The notes: generated by a model not told the origin, from the sequence alone. DNA of 64,000 bases from Nostoc sp. CMAA1605 (GCF_021596505.1 NZ_PJIZ01000020.1:19757-83756), one strand, 5' to 3'; shown: positions 51,257 through 60,726, numbered from the stretch's first letter. Translations and numbers: made by a program.

Positions 51257-52624
51257 CTATTTCTCTTTATCTTCATCGCCCAACATCTTTAATAATTTCC
51301 TCGCCACTAAAATTCCTACAACTCCTGCACTAGCTAATTCCACCGCTTGCACCACCTTTTTACCGACATCGCCAGGTACAAGATGATGATGAAAGATTTC
51401 TTCATCTAGCCATTCAGTTGCAGCTTTAAAGTCGTGAATGGGAGTTGGTAATAGCGTTAAATATGTACCTTGACGAATTAAATGTGCGGTTTCACCAGTG
51501 ACTTCAAAAACATTGAATAGATTGGCAGCAGCATCATTTACCCCTAATTTTAAGAGAGTCCCCCGAATATTTACTTTAGCTGGTTGGGGGTCATCTCCGA
51601 GAGCGATCGCTTTTAAGTTGCGCGCAATATTCACCCCCTGTTGATAAGCAACTTGGGCTGTCGGTGGTAGGGAAGTATTCTGAACGGCTGCACAGTCACC
51701 ACCAGCAAATACTTCTGGAAAATCGAGCAACTGCATCGTGGGAGTTACTAGCAAACGACCATGATGATCTCGATGTTCTGGCGGAATCGGTAAATCTTGA
51801 ATTAAGGGATGGGTAGAAGTGCCAGCCGTCCAAATTGTAGTGGCTGTTGGTACAGTTTTAACTACATCAGTGTGTTTATATTCAATAGCATGAGGGTAAA
51901 CAGCAGTGGCTTCTGCTCCCCTAAGTATTTCAATTTTTACAGCCCGTTTTTGTAATTCCTGTTCAGCAATTTGTCGCAGTAAATCATTGATATCACCCTC
52001 AAGAATTTCCTGCCCATGATTGAGGAGAATCACACGAATTTCTGTTGCGTTACCTCCTAAAGCCGCGTACCAATTGGGCAGAAAATCAGCTAAGGTTGCA
52101 GCCATTTCTATACCGCTAGGGCCGCCACCTACTACAACTACTGTTAATAGTTTTTGACGTTGTTCTCTATCTTCAGTTTGCAACGCTGTATGTAAACAGC
52201 GACGTAAATGCTTGTCAAGTGCGATCGCATCTGCTTGTGTCCAGAAAGAAAAAGCATTTTCCTTCGCACCTGTAACGTGATGATAACCAGTAACACGACC
52301 TAAAGCTAATACTAAATTGCTGTATTGGTAGGAATTTTCCGAAACTAATTTTACTCGCCTTTGATGTAGGTCTATTGACTTTACTGTATCTTGAACAAAA
52401 ATTACACCACTACCTTGAAGTAATTCCGCAAACTTCGGTACTACTTGAAAACTATCCATTTCACCATCAAAATATTCATAAAGTAATGGCTTAAAACAAA
52501 AACGCTCATTTTGATCAATCAAGATTACAGAACGGGGATAGGATTCATGAGCCAAATGTAATGCTGTAAATAATCCGGTGAAACCACCACCGACAATCAC
52601 AGTTTGATAAACTGGGCTGTTCAT
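51257..52624 (-). CDS. ndh: Type II NADH dehydrogenase (FAD-dependent oxidoreductase)
   Basis: MNSPVYQTVIVGGGFTGLFTALHLA, VVVVGGGPSGIEMAATLADF, VFAGGDCAAV; ATG at 52624 preferred. Confidence 0.87.
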   Translation of the reverse strand: MNSPVYQTVIVGGGFTGLFTALHLAHESYPRSVILIDQNERFCFKPLLYEYFDGEMDSFQVVPKFAELLQGSGVIFVQDTVKSIDLHQRRVKLVSENSYQYSNLVLALGRVTGYHHVTGAKENAFSFWTQADAIALDKHLRRCLHTALQTEDREQRQKLLTVVVVGGGPSGIEMAATLADFLPNWYAALGGNATEIRVILLNHGQEILEGDINDLLRQIAEQELQKRAVKIEILRGAEATAVYPHAIEYKHTDVVKTVPTATTIWTAGTSTHPLIQDLPIPPEHRDHHGRLLVTPTMQLLDFPEVFAGGDCAAVQNTSLPPTAQVAYQQGVNIARNLKAIALGDDPQPAKVNIRGTLLKLGVNDAAANLFNVFEVTGETAHLIRQGTYLTLLPTPIHDFKAATEWLDEEIFHHHLVPGDVGKKVVQAVELASAGVVGILVARKLLKMLGDEDKEK

Positions 52625-52655
52625 AAAAATTATCTTGTTACTGTTGACTGTTGAC

Positions 52656-52898
52656 CTAAATAAATAAAAATAAAGCAATCAGAATAGCACTTAAAACAAA
52701 AGCGAAAACAATAGCGTATTCAACTCTACGGCTTAAAAAGCCTACAGCAGCAATTAAGGCGATCGCTAGCCCCAAAATACCGATGTACTGCTCTTTTTGT
52801 AACCCACGCGCAATCAATTTATCTTGATTTATGCCTGGTGCTGGGGTTTCTGTGATTGCCCGTCTATCTGGTAATTCCTGCACGAATAAATTCATCAT
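52656..52898 (-). CDS. Small membrane protein in oxidase cluster
   Basis: 80 aa with two hydrophobic segments. Confidence 0.6.
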   Translation of the reverse strand: MMNLFVQELPDRRAITETPAPGINQDKLIARGLQKEQYIGILGLAIALIAAVGFLSRRVEYAIVFAFVLSAILIALFLFI

Positions 52899-52931
52899 CT
52901 TACTCCTAAAATTATTTTTAATTGTGAAGAT

Positions 52932-53600
52932 TTAATCCCGCCATAGATAGAGAATTGAGAATAAAAATACCCAAACTATATCCACAAAATGCCAAAATAA
53001 AGTTGCGGCACTGACACCAAAATAACCTTGATGATAATTACCAGGAAGAAAAGAACGAACCAGCATAGTAACCAGGAGAATTACACCAGCAAGAACGTGC
53101 AAACTGTGGAAACCTGTTAGTAAATAGAATGTAGAACCTACTAATCCTGTGCTGAGTCCAAAGTCTAATTTGCTCCACTCAATGCCTTGACCAATTAAGA
53201 AATAACTTCCCATGCCAATTGTCAGCAACCAAAGCCAACGGAATTGATTCAATTTGCTATGTTGGAGAGCATTTTCTGCTGATTGCACCATCAAACTGCT
53301 AGAAAGTAAAACCACCGTATTGATCAGCACTAGCGTAGATAATTGCGGTCCTGAGATTCCAGGTGGTAGCCAATGTTGTGAGTGGGTTAATCGCAAAGCA
53401 ACATAAGTGAAAATAAAACTCAAAAAAATGATACTTTCTGACAGGAGAAATACAATAAATCCAAAAATAGCCTTACCATGATGGTCTTCAGCATTACCAC
53501 CACCACTAGGTAAAAACCGCTTCAGCCAAGAAGGTAAATATTTTCGCCACCGTTCAAAACGGATAGGACTTTCATCTATATAAATAGTGCGCCGATTCAT
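52932..53600 (-). CDS. ctaE: Heme-copper oxidase subunit III
   Basis: GFHSLHVLAGVILLVTML, ATLFWHFVDIVWVFLFSILYLW. Confidence 0.9.
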   Translation of the reverse strand: MNRRTIYIDESPIRFERWRKYLPSWLKRFLPSGGGNAEDHHGKAIFGFIVFLLSESIIFLSFIFTYVALRLTHSQHWLPPGISGPQLSTLVLINTVVLLSSSLMVQSAENALQHSKLNQFRWLWLLTIGMGSYFLIGQGIEWSKLDFGLSTGLVGSTFYLLTGFHSLHVLAGVILLVTMLVRSFLPGNYHQGYFGVSAATLFWHFVDIVWVFLFSILYLWRD

Positions 53601-53693
53601 AATTTTAATTGCGTAAAGCCTGCGGCATAGCTGCGCTTAGAGCGTAGCGGGACGTTAGTCCATTGCGTTAGCGGAGCGGGGCGGGAGCATCGT

Positions 53694-53730
53694 TGCGAAT
53701 TGCGAATTGCGAATTGCGAACTGCGAATTG
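53694..53730. repeat. STRR (GCGAATT)n between subunit III and subunit I genes
   Basis: gcgaattgcgaattgcgaattgcgaactgcgaattgg. Confidence 0.9.
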
Positions 53731-53733
53731 GAT

Positions 53734-55413
53734 TCATCTCTCCCATATTTCTCTGCGCCTTTGTTCGTCTGACTCAGTAGGTTCTATGACGGAATATTTG
53801 GGATTACCGTAGTCGTAGGGTGGTCTTTTCACCACAGGAATTTCTGCAAAGTTATTTCTTGGTGGTGGTGAAGTGGTTGTCCATTCTAGTCCGGTGGCGT
53901 GCCAAGGATTATTCACTGCCCTTTGGCCGTATAGCCACGAACCAACCATATTGGCAATAAAGGGCAGGGTGGATACTCCTAGCAAAAAGGCTCCTAAACT
54001 AGATATGACATTCCCATCTTGATACTGTGGGTCATAGGAGGAAATTCGGCGTACCATCCCCTGTAAACCTAGTGAGAGCATGGGGAAGAAAGTCAGGTTA
54101 GCACCAATAAAGGTTAACCAAAAGTGCAATTTACCCCAGCCTTCGGCGTACATTCTGCCAGTAATTTTGGGAAACCAAAAGTAAATGGCGGCAAAAATCG
54201 CCATTGTGATGGTGTTGAAAACAATGTAGTGGAAGTGTCCCACCACAAAGTAGGTATTGTGGACGTGAATATCAAACGGTACTGCTGCTAGCATCACACC
54301 AGTAACACCACCGAGTAAAAACATGGCTGCACCTCCCATTGCAAACAGCATGGGTGTCTCTAAGTGCAGTTTGCTTTTCCAAATTGTGGCAGTCCAACCA
54401 AATGCTTTTACACCGGTGGGTACAGCCACCAACATGGAAGTAAACATAAATAATATCCGCATCCAGCTTGGGGTGGCACTGGTAAACATATGGTGTACCC
54501 AAACGAAAATACTCACTAACGCAATTCCTAAAGAAGCAACAGCCAAGGAGCGATAGCCAAATAGGGGATTACGGGAAAAAGCAGGTAAAACCTCTGCGAA
54601 AATCCCAAAAGCGGGCAGTGCCATGATGTAAACTGCGGGGTGGGAGTAAAACCAGAAGAGATGTTGGTAAATGATGGGGTCGCCATTCTCTAGGGGTTTA
54701 AAGAATTGCGTCCCAAAATTGAGATCAAGTAATAGCAATATCAATGCACCAGTAAGAGCAGGTAAATTAATCAGCTGTAACAATTGCGCGCTCAAAGCTG
54801 ACCACACAAACACAGGCATTCGGAAAAAACTCATTCCTGGGGCGCGCATCCAAAAAATAGTAGTGACAAAGTTCACAGCCCCCATAATGGAAGAAATACC
54901 GATGATGACTAAACTGACAATCCACAGACATTCACCGTTAATCGGCTGGCCTGGAGGAATTTGCAAACTAATAGGCGGATAAGACCACCAGCCAGACTGC
55001 GCCGTACCATTGGGCAGTAAGAAGCTAGAGATTAATAAAATGCCTCCTGGGGGAATCATCCAAAACGAAATGGCATTGAGAAGAGGAAACGCCATATCCT
55101 GTGCGCCAATCATCAGTGGTACTAAGTAATTAGAGATACCTGCATTAAAGGGGATAATCCAGAGAAAGATCATGATTGTGCCGTGCAAGGTGAATAGACC
55201 GTTATACAAGGGACGATCAACCACATTTAATGCAGGTGTAATTAGTTCAGCACGGATGAGCATTGCCAAAAGTCCGCCCACCAAGAAGAAAATGAAAGCC
55301 GTCACCATGTACTGCACGGCGATCGCTTTATGGTCGGTGTTGAACTTAAAATATTGTCGCCAGTTATTCTCAGGCTCGTTTGGCGGTGCGGTTTCTCTAA
55401 TATCATGTGTCAT
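53734..55413 (-). CDS. ctaD: Heme-copper oxidase subunit I
   Basis: HGTIMIFLW, FWFYSHPAVYIMALP, VWVHHMFTS, HNTYFVVGHFHYI; MTHDIRET start preferred. Confidence 0.93.
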   Translation of the reverse strand: MTHDIRETAPPNEPENNWRQYFKFNTDHKAIAVQYMVTAFIFFLVGGLLAMLIRAELITPALNVVDRPLYNGLFTLHGTIMIFLWIIPFNAGISNYLVPLMIGAQDMAFPLLNAISFWMIPPGGILLISSFLLPNGTAQSGWWSYPPISLQIPPGQPINGECLWIVSLVIIGISSIMGAVNFVTTIFWMRAPGMSFFRMPVFVWSALSAQLLQLINLPALTGALILLLLDLNFGTQFFKPLENGDPIIYQHLFWFYSHPAVYIMALPAFGIFAEVLPAFSRNPLFGYRSLAVASLGIALVSIFVWVHHMFTSATPSWMRILFMFTSMLVAVPTGVKAFGWTATIWKSKLHLETPMLFAMGGAAMFLLGGVTGVMLAAVPFDIHVHNTYFVVGHFHYIVFNTITMAIFAAIYFWFPKITGRMYAEGWGKLHFWLTFIGANLTFFPMLSLGLQGMVRRISSYDPQYQDGNVISSLGAFLLGVSTLPFIANMVGSWLYGQRAVNNPWHATGLEWTTTSPPPRNNFAEIPVVKRPPYDYGNPKYSVIEPTESDEQRRREIWER

Positions 55414-56323
55414 TTTTGACGTAATTCTCCTGAGCAACAGCCTCTTGACTGGGTGCAACAGTATACCAGCCACTCTTCAACATGGTTGTTGGTGGTTGGG
55501 TATACTCAGCCACAGCTTGATTTTGATTTGTTGTTAGTTCTTGTTGGGCTTGAGTTAGCCACTGGTTATACTGTTCTGGAGATTCCACCAGAACATCAGC
55601 ATCCATCAGCGAAAAATAAGTACCACTGAATAGAGCATCTTTGAGCTTATACTTGCCTGGGCGAATGGGTGTAACTACAAGGTCAATATTGCGTCCAGGG
55701 ACAATATACTGCTGTAGCCGAAAATCAGGAACGTAAAAGCTATGAAGTACGTCCTTAGCGTGCATATTTAGGCGAGTCCGAAGATTGACAGGCAGGTGTA
55801 ATTCTTGACTAATAACATTATTGGGATAGCGAAAAGACCAATCCCACTGCTTGACAAATACCTCGATAGTTTCCGCCGCAGGTTTTGGTTTTTCCCCAGT
55901 GGTTATGGCATAAACTGCTGCTGATTCCAATGGTGTCGGCAGTTGGACAATCTGCTGTAAACCCAGAATATGTAATTGCTGGTAAATATTGACACCTTGA
56001 AAAGCTAACCACAACACCAATACGGTTGGAGTTGCAGTCCATAGGATTTCTAATCTGATATCTCCCCTAGATGGATGTCCTTCACTGTAATCATTTGTGG
56101 GTGCGCGAAAGAATATGATAGAAAACACCATCATGCCCAACAGCACAAGAATGATGAATGCACCTATGGAGACTAGGAAGCTAAATAAATCATCTACTTT
56201 TTGTGCTTCTGCTGTCGCTTGAATTGGCATCCAGGTGTATGCCTGCTGACCAATCCAACGGCTCAAAGCAAGCAATATGGCAATCACAACTGCTATTAGT
56301 AAATATTCTAAAAATTTAGGCAT
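55403..56323 (-). CDS. ctaC: Heme-copper oxidase subunit II lacking CuA ligands (ARTO-type)
   Basis: KDVLHSFYVPDFRLQQYIVPGRNIDLVVTPIRPGKYKLKDALFSGTYFSLMDADVLVESPE; the usual CxxxCxxxH is replaced by DALFSGTYFSLM. Confidence 0.9.
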   Translation of the reverse strand: MPKFLEYLLIAVVIAILLALSRWIGQQAYTWMPIQATAEAQKVDDLFSFLVSIGAFIILVLLGMMVFSIIFFRAPTNDYSEGHPSRGDIRLEILWTATPTVLVLWLAFQGVNIYQQLHILGLQQIVQLPTPLESAAVYAITTGEKPKPAAETIEVFVKQWDWSFRYPNNVISQELHLPVNLRTRLNMHAKDVLHSFYVPDFRLQQYIVPGRNIDLVVTPIRPGKYKLKDALFSGTYFSLMDADVLVESPEQYNQWLTQAQQELTTNQNQAVAEYTQPPTTMLKSGWYTVAPSQEAVAQENYVKNDT

Positions 56324-56342
56324 AAATTTTCTATATTTCCCT

Positions 56343-56933
56343 TTATTGAGGTAGCAAATTCGGATTTACGCCCTCTTGAATTAAATTGGCAGCAGTTACA
56401 TGAATACCAAACTCCCCACCTAATTGCCCTCCTAAAGTGCCGTGGACATACAAAAGACCCAGCATGGCCATACCTACTAACAAATAAGACCACTGCACTT
56501 GTCTAGAGTAATAGCGTTGCCAACCCCTCCAGACAGTCATAGCGACAATAGCCCCCAACAACACCACACCACCCAAGCCATGTAAAAGCATTGTCCAAGA
56601 GGCGTTTAACCCCCAATCACTTTTTTGATTCACTGGTGGGTTGGCTAGTAGTAACTCGAAAAAACCGAATCCCACGGTGAAAAATGTCACGACAGCCGCC
56701 CCTAGTAGGTTGTACCAGCCAACATCAAAGAAGCTAGAACGAATAGCTGTTAGACCTAAGAATTTGAATATGGGTCTTTCTATGGGGAAAATAGCCCCTG
56801 CGATGTCAAATAAGATGGCAATGATAAATAAGCCTAGTGTCAGATGTACTAAGTTTGGGTGCATGGGAATTTCATAGGGTAATCCATTTGCACCCAACCT
56901 CAATCTCAATTGCTCGATGAGTTGTGAGTTCAT
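56343..56933 (-). CDS. DUF2231-type membrane protein
   Basis: 196 aa multi-TM; GLPYEIPMHPNLVHLTLGLFIIAILFDI. Confidence 0.75.
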   Translation of the reverse strand: MNSQLIEQLRLRLGANGLPYEIPMHPNLVHLTLGLFIIAILFDIAGAIFPIERPIFKFLGLTAIRSSFFDVGWYNLLGAAVVTFFTVGFGFFELLLANPPVNQKSDWGLNASWTMLLHGLGGVVLLGAIVAMTVWRGWQRYYSRQVQWSYLLVGMAMLGLLYVHGTLGGQLGGEFGIHVTAANLIQEGVNPNLLPQ

Positions 56934-57424
56934 GGTGATATTCCCGGCTGCATTGCTTCCACAACAGGCTTAACGTGCAATCCATAGACCCAAAATAGTT
57001 TGCTCCCCAGGTATACTTGCAAAAACACTAGACAAACTAAAATTGTGGCGACACCAAGATAAGCAGGAGGGAGTTTTTGCGGGTGTCGGTTACGGATTAC
57101 AAATCGCCAAGCTGTCATTCCTACCACAAATGCCCCTAGTGACCAACCCATAACAGTATGAAAATTCAGTGTGGGCTGGACTGCTGGGTAAACTTGCGCT
57201 AAACCGGCTTCCAACTGTCCAAAAATGATGGCGACAAAAATCGCGATCGCCGCTACCAACATATTCCAAAAACTGACCTCCAAAAACCGCACATTGCGGC
57301 TGAAATAACCCACCACATCGCAAAAAAAAGAGAAGAACACCATTGCAATGACAAAGTGGACGATAATAGGGTGAATGGGGTCAGAATAGGGTAAACCCTT
57401 ACTATTTAACATCAGAGCTAGCAT
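56930..57424 (-). CDS. DUF2231-type membrane protein
   Basis: 164 aa; GLPYSDPIHPIIVHFVIAMVFFSFFCDV, paralogous start to neighbour. Confidence 0.75.
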   Translation of the reverse strand: MLALMLNSKGLPYSDPIHPIIVHFVIAMVFFSFFCDVVGYFSRNVRFLEVSFWNMLVAAIAIFVAIIFGQLEAGLAQVYPAVQPTLNFHTVMGWSLGAFVVGMTAWRFVIRNRHPQKLPPAYLGVATILVCLVFLQVYLGSKLFWVYGLHVKPVVEAMQPGISP

Positions 57425-57928
57425 TAAGCTCTCCTAATATAAATAGGCTATAAATAGACCAAAATTTGCATAAATTATTCAGATTTTGGCTTAATGATCG
57501 GTTGAGAACCGAAAAAATACACACTCAGTAATTAGTGCCTGCAATTAACAATTACAGGGCAAAGCAGCTAAAACTCATCTTTCTGCGGATGGAGATGAGA
57601 GTGACTCAGGTAGTAAAATATTCTGGCTTGATTAAGGGCGATCGCCAGCACACTGTTCACAATACTTGATTGAGCAATGGCGATCGGCAATATTGAGCAA
57701 AACTCTAGAGTAACAGACTACCAAAGCCTTTCACCCAGGCGTAACAGACTTTACAGTCATCCTGGTCAAGTGTGAGGCATCTTGATGAGTAACAGCGTAA
57801 ACTTTTTCAACATAAACACCCCACACTAGTTATAATTTCCTATAAGTTGAAAAAACTCTTAAGATTAGCGTAAAGATTACGCTTGTCTGACACCGACTAG
57901 CTAAAAATCATTATTAGGAGGATTACCT

Positions 57929-59008
57929 ATGGCGCTGGTACCAATGCGGCTGTTGTTGGATCACGCGGCTGAGAACGGTTACGGCATCCCAGCTTTTAAC
58001 GTTAACAACCTGGAGCAAATTCAGGCAATTATGAAGGCGGCTGAAGAGACAGATAGCCCCGTCATTTTACAAGCTTCCCGTGGCGCGCGTAACTATGCAG
58101 GTGAAAACTTCCTGCGCCACTTGATTTTGGCTGCGGTAGAAACCTATCCTCACATCCCCATTGTCATGCACCAAGATCATGGCAATGCTCCTTCTACTTG
58201 TTACTCAGCTATCAAGAACAACTTCACTAGCGTAATGATGGATGGTTCTTTGGAAGCTGACGCTAAAACCCCTGCTAGCTTCGAGTACAACGTTAATGTT
58301 ACCCGTGAAGTTGTCAATGTAGCTCATGCTTTGGGCGTAAGTGTAGAGGGTGAACTTGGTTGCTTGGGTTCTTTGGAAACCGGCGCAGGTGAAGCTGAAG
58401 ATGGTCATGGTTTCGAGGGTACACTCGACCACTCCCAATTGTTAACCGACCCCGATGAAGCTGTTAGCTTCGTAGAAGCAACCCAAGTAGACGCTTTGGC
58501 TGTAGCTATCGGTACAAGCCACGGTGCTTACAAATTTACCCGCAAACCCACTGGCGAAATTTTGGCTATCAGCCGCATTGAAGAAATTCACCGTCGTCTA
58601 CCTAACACCCACTTGGTAATGCACGGTTCTTCCTCCGTTCCCGAAGATTTAATCGCTTTGATTAACGAATTCGGCGGTGCGATTCCTGAAACCTACGGTG
58701 TACCTGTAGAAGAAATCCAAAAAGGTATCAAGAGCGGTGTACGTAAAGTTAACATCGACACCGACAACCGTTTGGCTATCACCGCAGCTGTGCGCGAAGC
58801 TTTAGCAAAAGCACCCAAGGAATTTGACCCCCGTCACTTCCTCAAGCCTTCTATCAAATATATGCAGAAGGTTTGTGCTGAACGTTATGTACAATTCGGC
58901 ACTGCTGGTAACGCTAGCAAGATTAAGCAAGTTAGTCTCGAAGATTTTGCTGCTAAGTATGCTAAAGGCGAACTGAACGCTGTCACCAAGGCTGCTGCTA
59001 AAGTTTAA
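57929..59008 (+). CDS. fba: Class II fructose-bisphosphate aldolase
   Basis: [40 protein letters not shown]; 359 aa. Confidence 0.95.
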   Translation: MALVPMRLLLDHAAENGYGIPAFNVNNLEQIQAIMKAAEETDSPVILQASRGARNYAGENFLRHLILAAVETYPHIPIVMHQDHGNAPSTCYSAIKNNFTSVMMDGSLEADAKTPASFEYNVNVTREVVNVAHALGVSVEGELGCLGSLETGAGEAEDGHGFEGTLDHSQLLTDPDEAVSFVEATQVDALAVAIGTSHGAYKFTRKPTGEILAISRIEEIHRRLPNTHLVMHGSSSVPEDLIALINEFGGAIPETYGVPVEEIQKGIKSGVRKVNIDTDNRLAITAAVREALAKAPKEFDPRHFLKPSIKYMQKVCAERYVQFGTAGNASKIKQVSLEDFAAKYAKGELNAVTKAAAKV

Positions 59009-59075
59009 TTTTAGTCAAAGATCAATAGGGGCAATACTTTGCTCCTGCAAAATTTTTGATATTGATATTTAAGTC

Positions 59076-59107
59076 AACCGAGTGACATCAATGTTACTCG
59101 GTTTTTT
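59076..59107 (+). terminator. Intrinsic terminator of fba
   Basis: AACCGAGTgacatcaatgttACTCGGTTTTTT. Confidence 0.85.
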
Positions 59108-59124
59108 GTCGCAGTTGATATTAG

Positions 59125-59367
59125 TTATCTAATCACAGGCTGTTTAACTTCTCCTGAGATTTCGAGAACGTTGGAGTCAAACACAATCACATGAATGGCT
59201 GTAGGTAGCAGTCGCTGAAGAATTTGCCTATAAGCATCTGCATCATGACGACGGTGAAACCTTGCTATTACCATTCGCTGCATATCTGGTAGTTGGCGAA
59301 TAATACACCAAGGTTGACTATTTGATTTTGGCTTTGAGGTTGATATCATAGGAGAATACTTTCCCAC
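59125..59367 (-). CDS. Small hypothetical protein
   Basis: 80-aa ORF divergent from XRE gene. Confidence 0.5.
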   Translation of the reverse strand: MGKYSPMISTSKPKSNSQPWCIIRQLPDMQRMVIARFHRRHDADAYRQILQRLLPTAIHVIVFDSNVLEISGEVKQPVIR

Positions 59368-59454
59368 TTTGTGGGATGCGTTAGGAATAGCGATCGCTCT
59401 GTATGTTTTCCAGGCAAGACGAGCGATCGCTTTTGGTGTGCGTTAACAACTTTT

Positions 59455-59506
59455 GATGCGTACGCATCATTGACTACAAAAAGATTATCTGATGCGTACG
59501 CATCAT
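59455..59506. promoter_or_regulatory. Two identical 16-bp palindromes, candidate operators
   Basis: TGATGCGTACGCATCA at 59455-59470 and 59491-59506. Confidence 0.8.
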
Positions 59507-59521
59507 TGTCAACTATTTAAA

Positions 59522-59734
59522 ATGGGTTACGTTAGGTTAAAGATTAAAGAACTAGCAGAACAGCGAGGTTGGACACTCAAAGATGTGGCTAATCGCTCAG
59601 GAGTCAACTACAACACTGTGAGAAGTTATGTGCAACGTGGCGCACTTAATACCGTTGACTTATCTGCTGTCTTTAAAATAGCCCAAGCGTTTGAAGTTAC
59701 CTTAGAAGAACTGGTAGAAGTTATTGAAGATTAA
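59522..59734 (+). CDS. XRE-family HTH transcriptional regulator
   Basis: LAEQRGWTLKDVANRSGVNYNTVRSYVQRG...LSAVFKIAQAFEVTLEELVEV; start moved from 59492 to ATG 59522. Confidence 0.85.
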   Translation: MGYVRLKIKELAEQRGWTLKDVANRSGVNYNTVRSYVQRGALNTVDLSAVFKIAQAFEVTLEELVEVIED

Positions 59735-59797
59735 GTAACTAAAAAACCTTTATCCTAAACGATTAAGAATAGCTATAAATCATCAATGAGGTATATT

Positions 59798-59998
59798 ATG
59801 CAACCGACCAAAACTAGACAGGCATTACTCAAAGCTATTTATGAAGAATTAGAACAAGCTTATGACGACACTTTAGAAGATGTTTTAGAGTTACTAAAAA
59901 TTCGTAAAAGTGAAGATGAAGAAGATATTCAGGATATTTTTGCGGCAAAAAATGATACTACTATCTCTTGGGAGCAATATAAGCAAGAGAGTGCATGA
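59798..59998 (+). CDS. Putative antitoxin of RelE/ParE pair
   Basis: Short acidic ORF overlapping downstream RelE ORF (ATGA); ATG 59798 preferred to 59786. Confidence 0.6.
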   Translation: MQPTKTRQALLKAIYEELEQAYDDTLEDVLELLKIRKSEDEEDIQDIFAAKNDTTISWEQYKQESA

Positions 59999-60258
59999 TT
60001 TATCAAATAGAAATTACAACTAGGGCAGCTAAACAATTAAAAAAGCTACCTGAAGATATTCAACTTAAAATTGAAGAAAAAATTCAAGAGTTATCAAATA
60101 ACCCTCGTCCTAATGGCGTGGTTAAGTTAGAGGGTGAAGAAGATACCTATCGTGTTCGGGTGGGTACATATCGTATCCTATACGAAATTAAAGATGATTT
60201 ATTAATAGTTAAAGTCGTTAAAATTAGTCATCGTAGAGATGTTTATCGCCGCAAATAG
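59995..60258 (+). CDS. RelE/ParE family toxin
   Basis: YQIEITTRAAKQLKKLPEDIQLKIEEKIQELSNNPRPNGVVKLEGEEDTYRVRVGTYRILYEIKDDLLIVKVVKISHRRDVYRRK. Confidence 0.9.
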   Translation: MIYQIEITTRAAKQLKKLPEDIQLKIEEKIQELSNNPRPNGVVKLEGEEDTYRVRVGTYRILYEIKDDLLIVKVVKISHRRDVYRRK

Positions 60259-60296
60259 AGCTAATTAACTTTAGTCTTAGCCATGCTAGTTATGCT

Positions 60297-60353
60297 TTAG
60301 TTTTTGTAGCAATAAACATGATGATCAATACACGCATCAACAAGCAACTTCAT
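60297..60353 (-). pseudogene. Truncated DUF5615-like PIN toxin start
   Basis: ATG 1 nt after DUF433 stop encodes MKLLVDACIDHHVYCYKN*; only the conserved first ~9 residues remain. Confidence 0.55.
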
Positions 60354-60354
60354 A

Positions 60355-60573
60355 CTATGCTACCGCGTCAAGAATTTGTTTCCCTGTCTCTTCTAAAAAT
60401 GCAATAACTTGCTCTCTAGTTACACTTGGAAATCCATCTAAAAAATCGTCAATCGATTCTCCTGCTTTGAGATAGTCTAAAAGTGTTTGTACAGGAACTC
60501 TAGTATCAGTAAAGACAAGTGTTCCACCCATAATTTCTGGCGATGTGCTAATGATTGAGGAATATTTAAGCAT
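60355..60573 (-). CDS. DUF433 antitoxin-like protein
   Basis: ISTSPEIMGGTLVFTDTRVPVQTLLDYLKAGESIDDFLDGFPSVTREQVIAFLE. Confidence 0.88.
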   Translation of the reverse strand: MLKYSSIISTSPEIMGGTLVFTDTRVPVQTLLDYLKAGESIDDFLDGFPSVTREQVIAFLEETGKQILDAVA

Positions 60574-60726
60574 AGTTCTTTTACCTCCGGTTTACGGACT
60601 GAATCATTTATTAAAAATTTAGCTTAGATCAAGAAAGTGGTTAATACCAAATTCGAGATTCTAGAATAGGTTATAAATCTGGGCTTTTAATCCCAAATCT
60701 TTCTTTGTCAAAGCGACTTTAGCTCG

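Noticed and set aside
54272-55537. ORFs opposite or overlapping oxidase subunits I/II
   Set aside because: Shadow frames of conserved ctaD/ctaC genes.
60325-60345. Third copy of the TGATGCGTACGCATCA operator
   Set aside because: Only a half-site-like TTGATGCGTG is present (on the minus strand), within the toxin stub; not palindromic.
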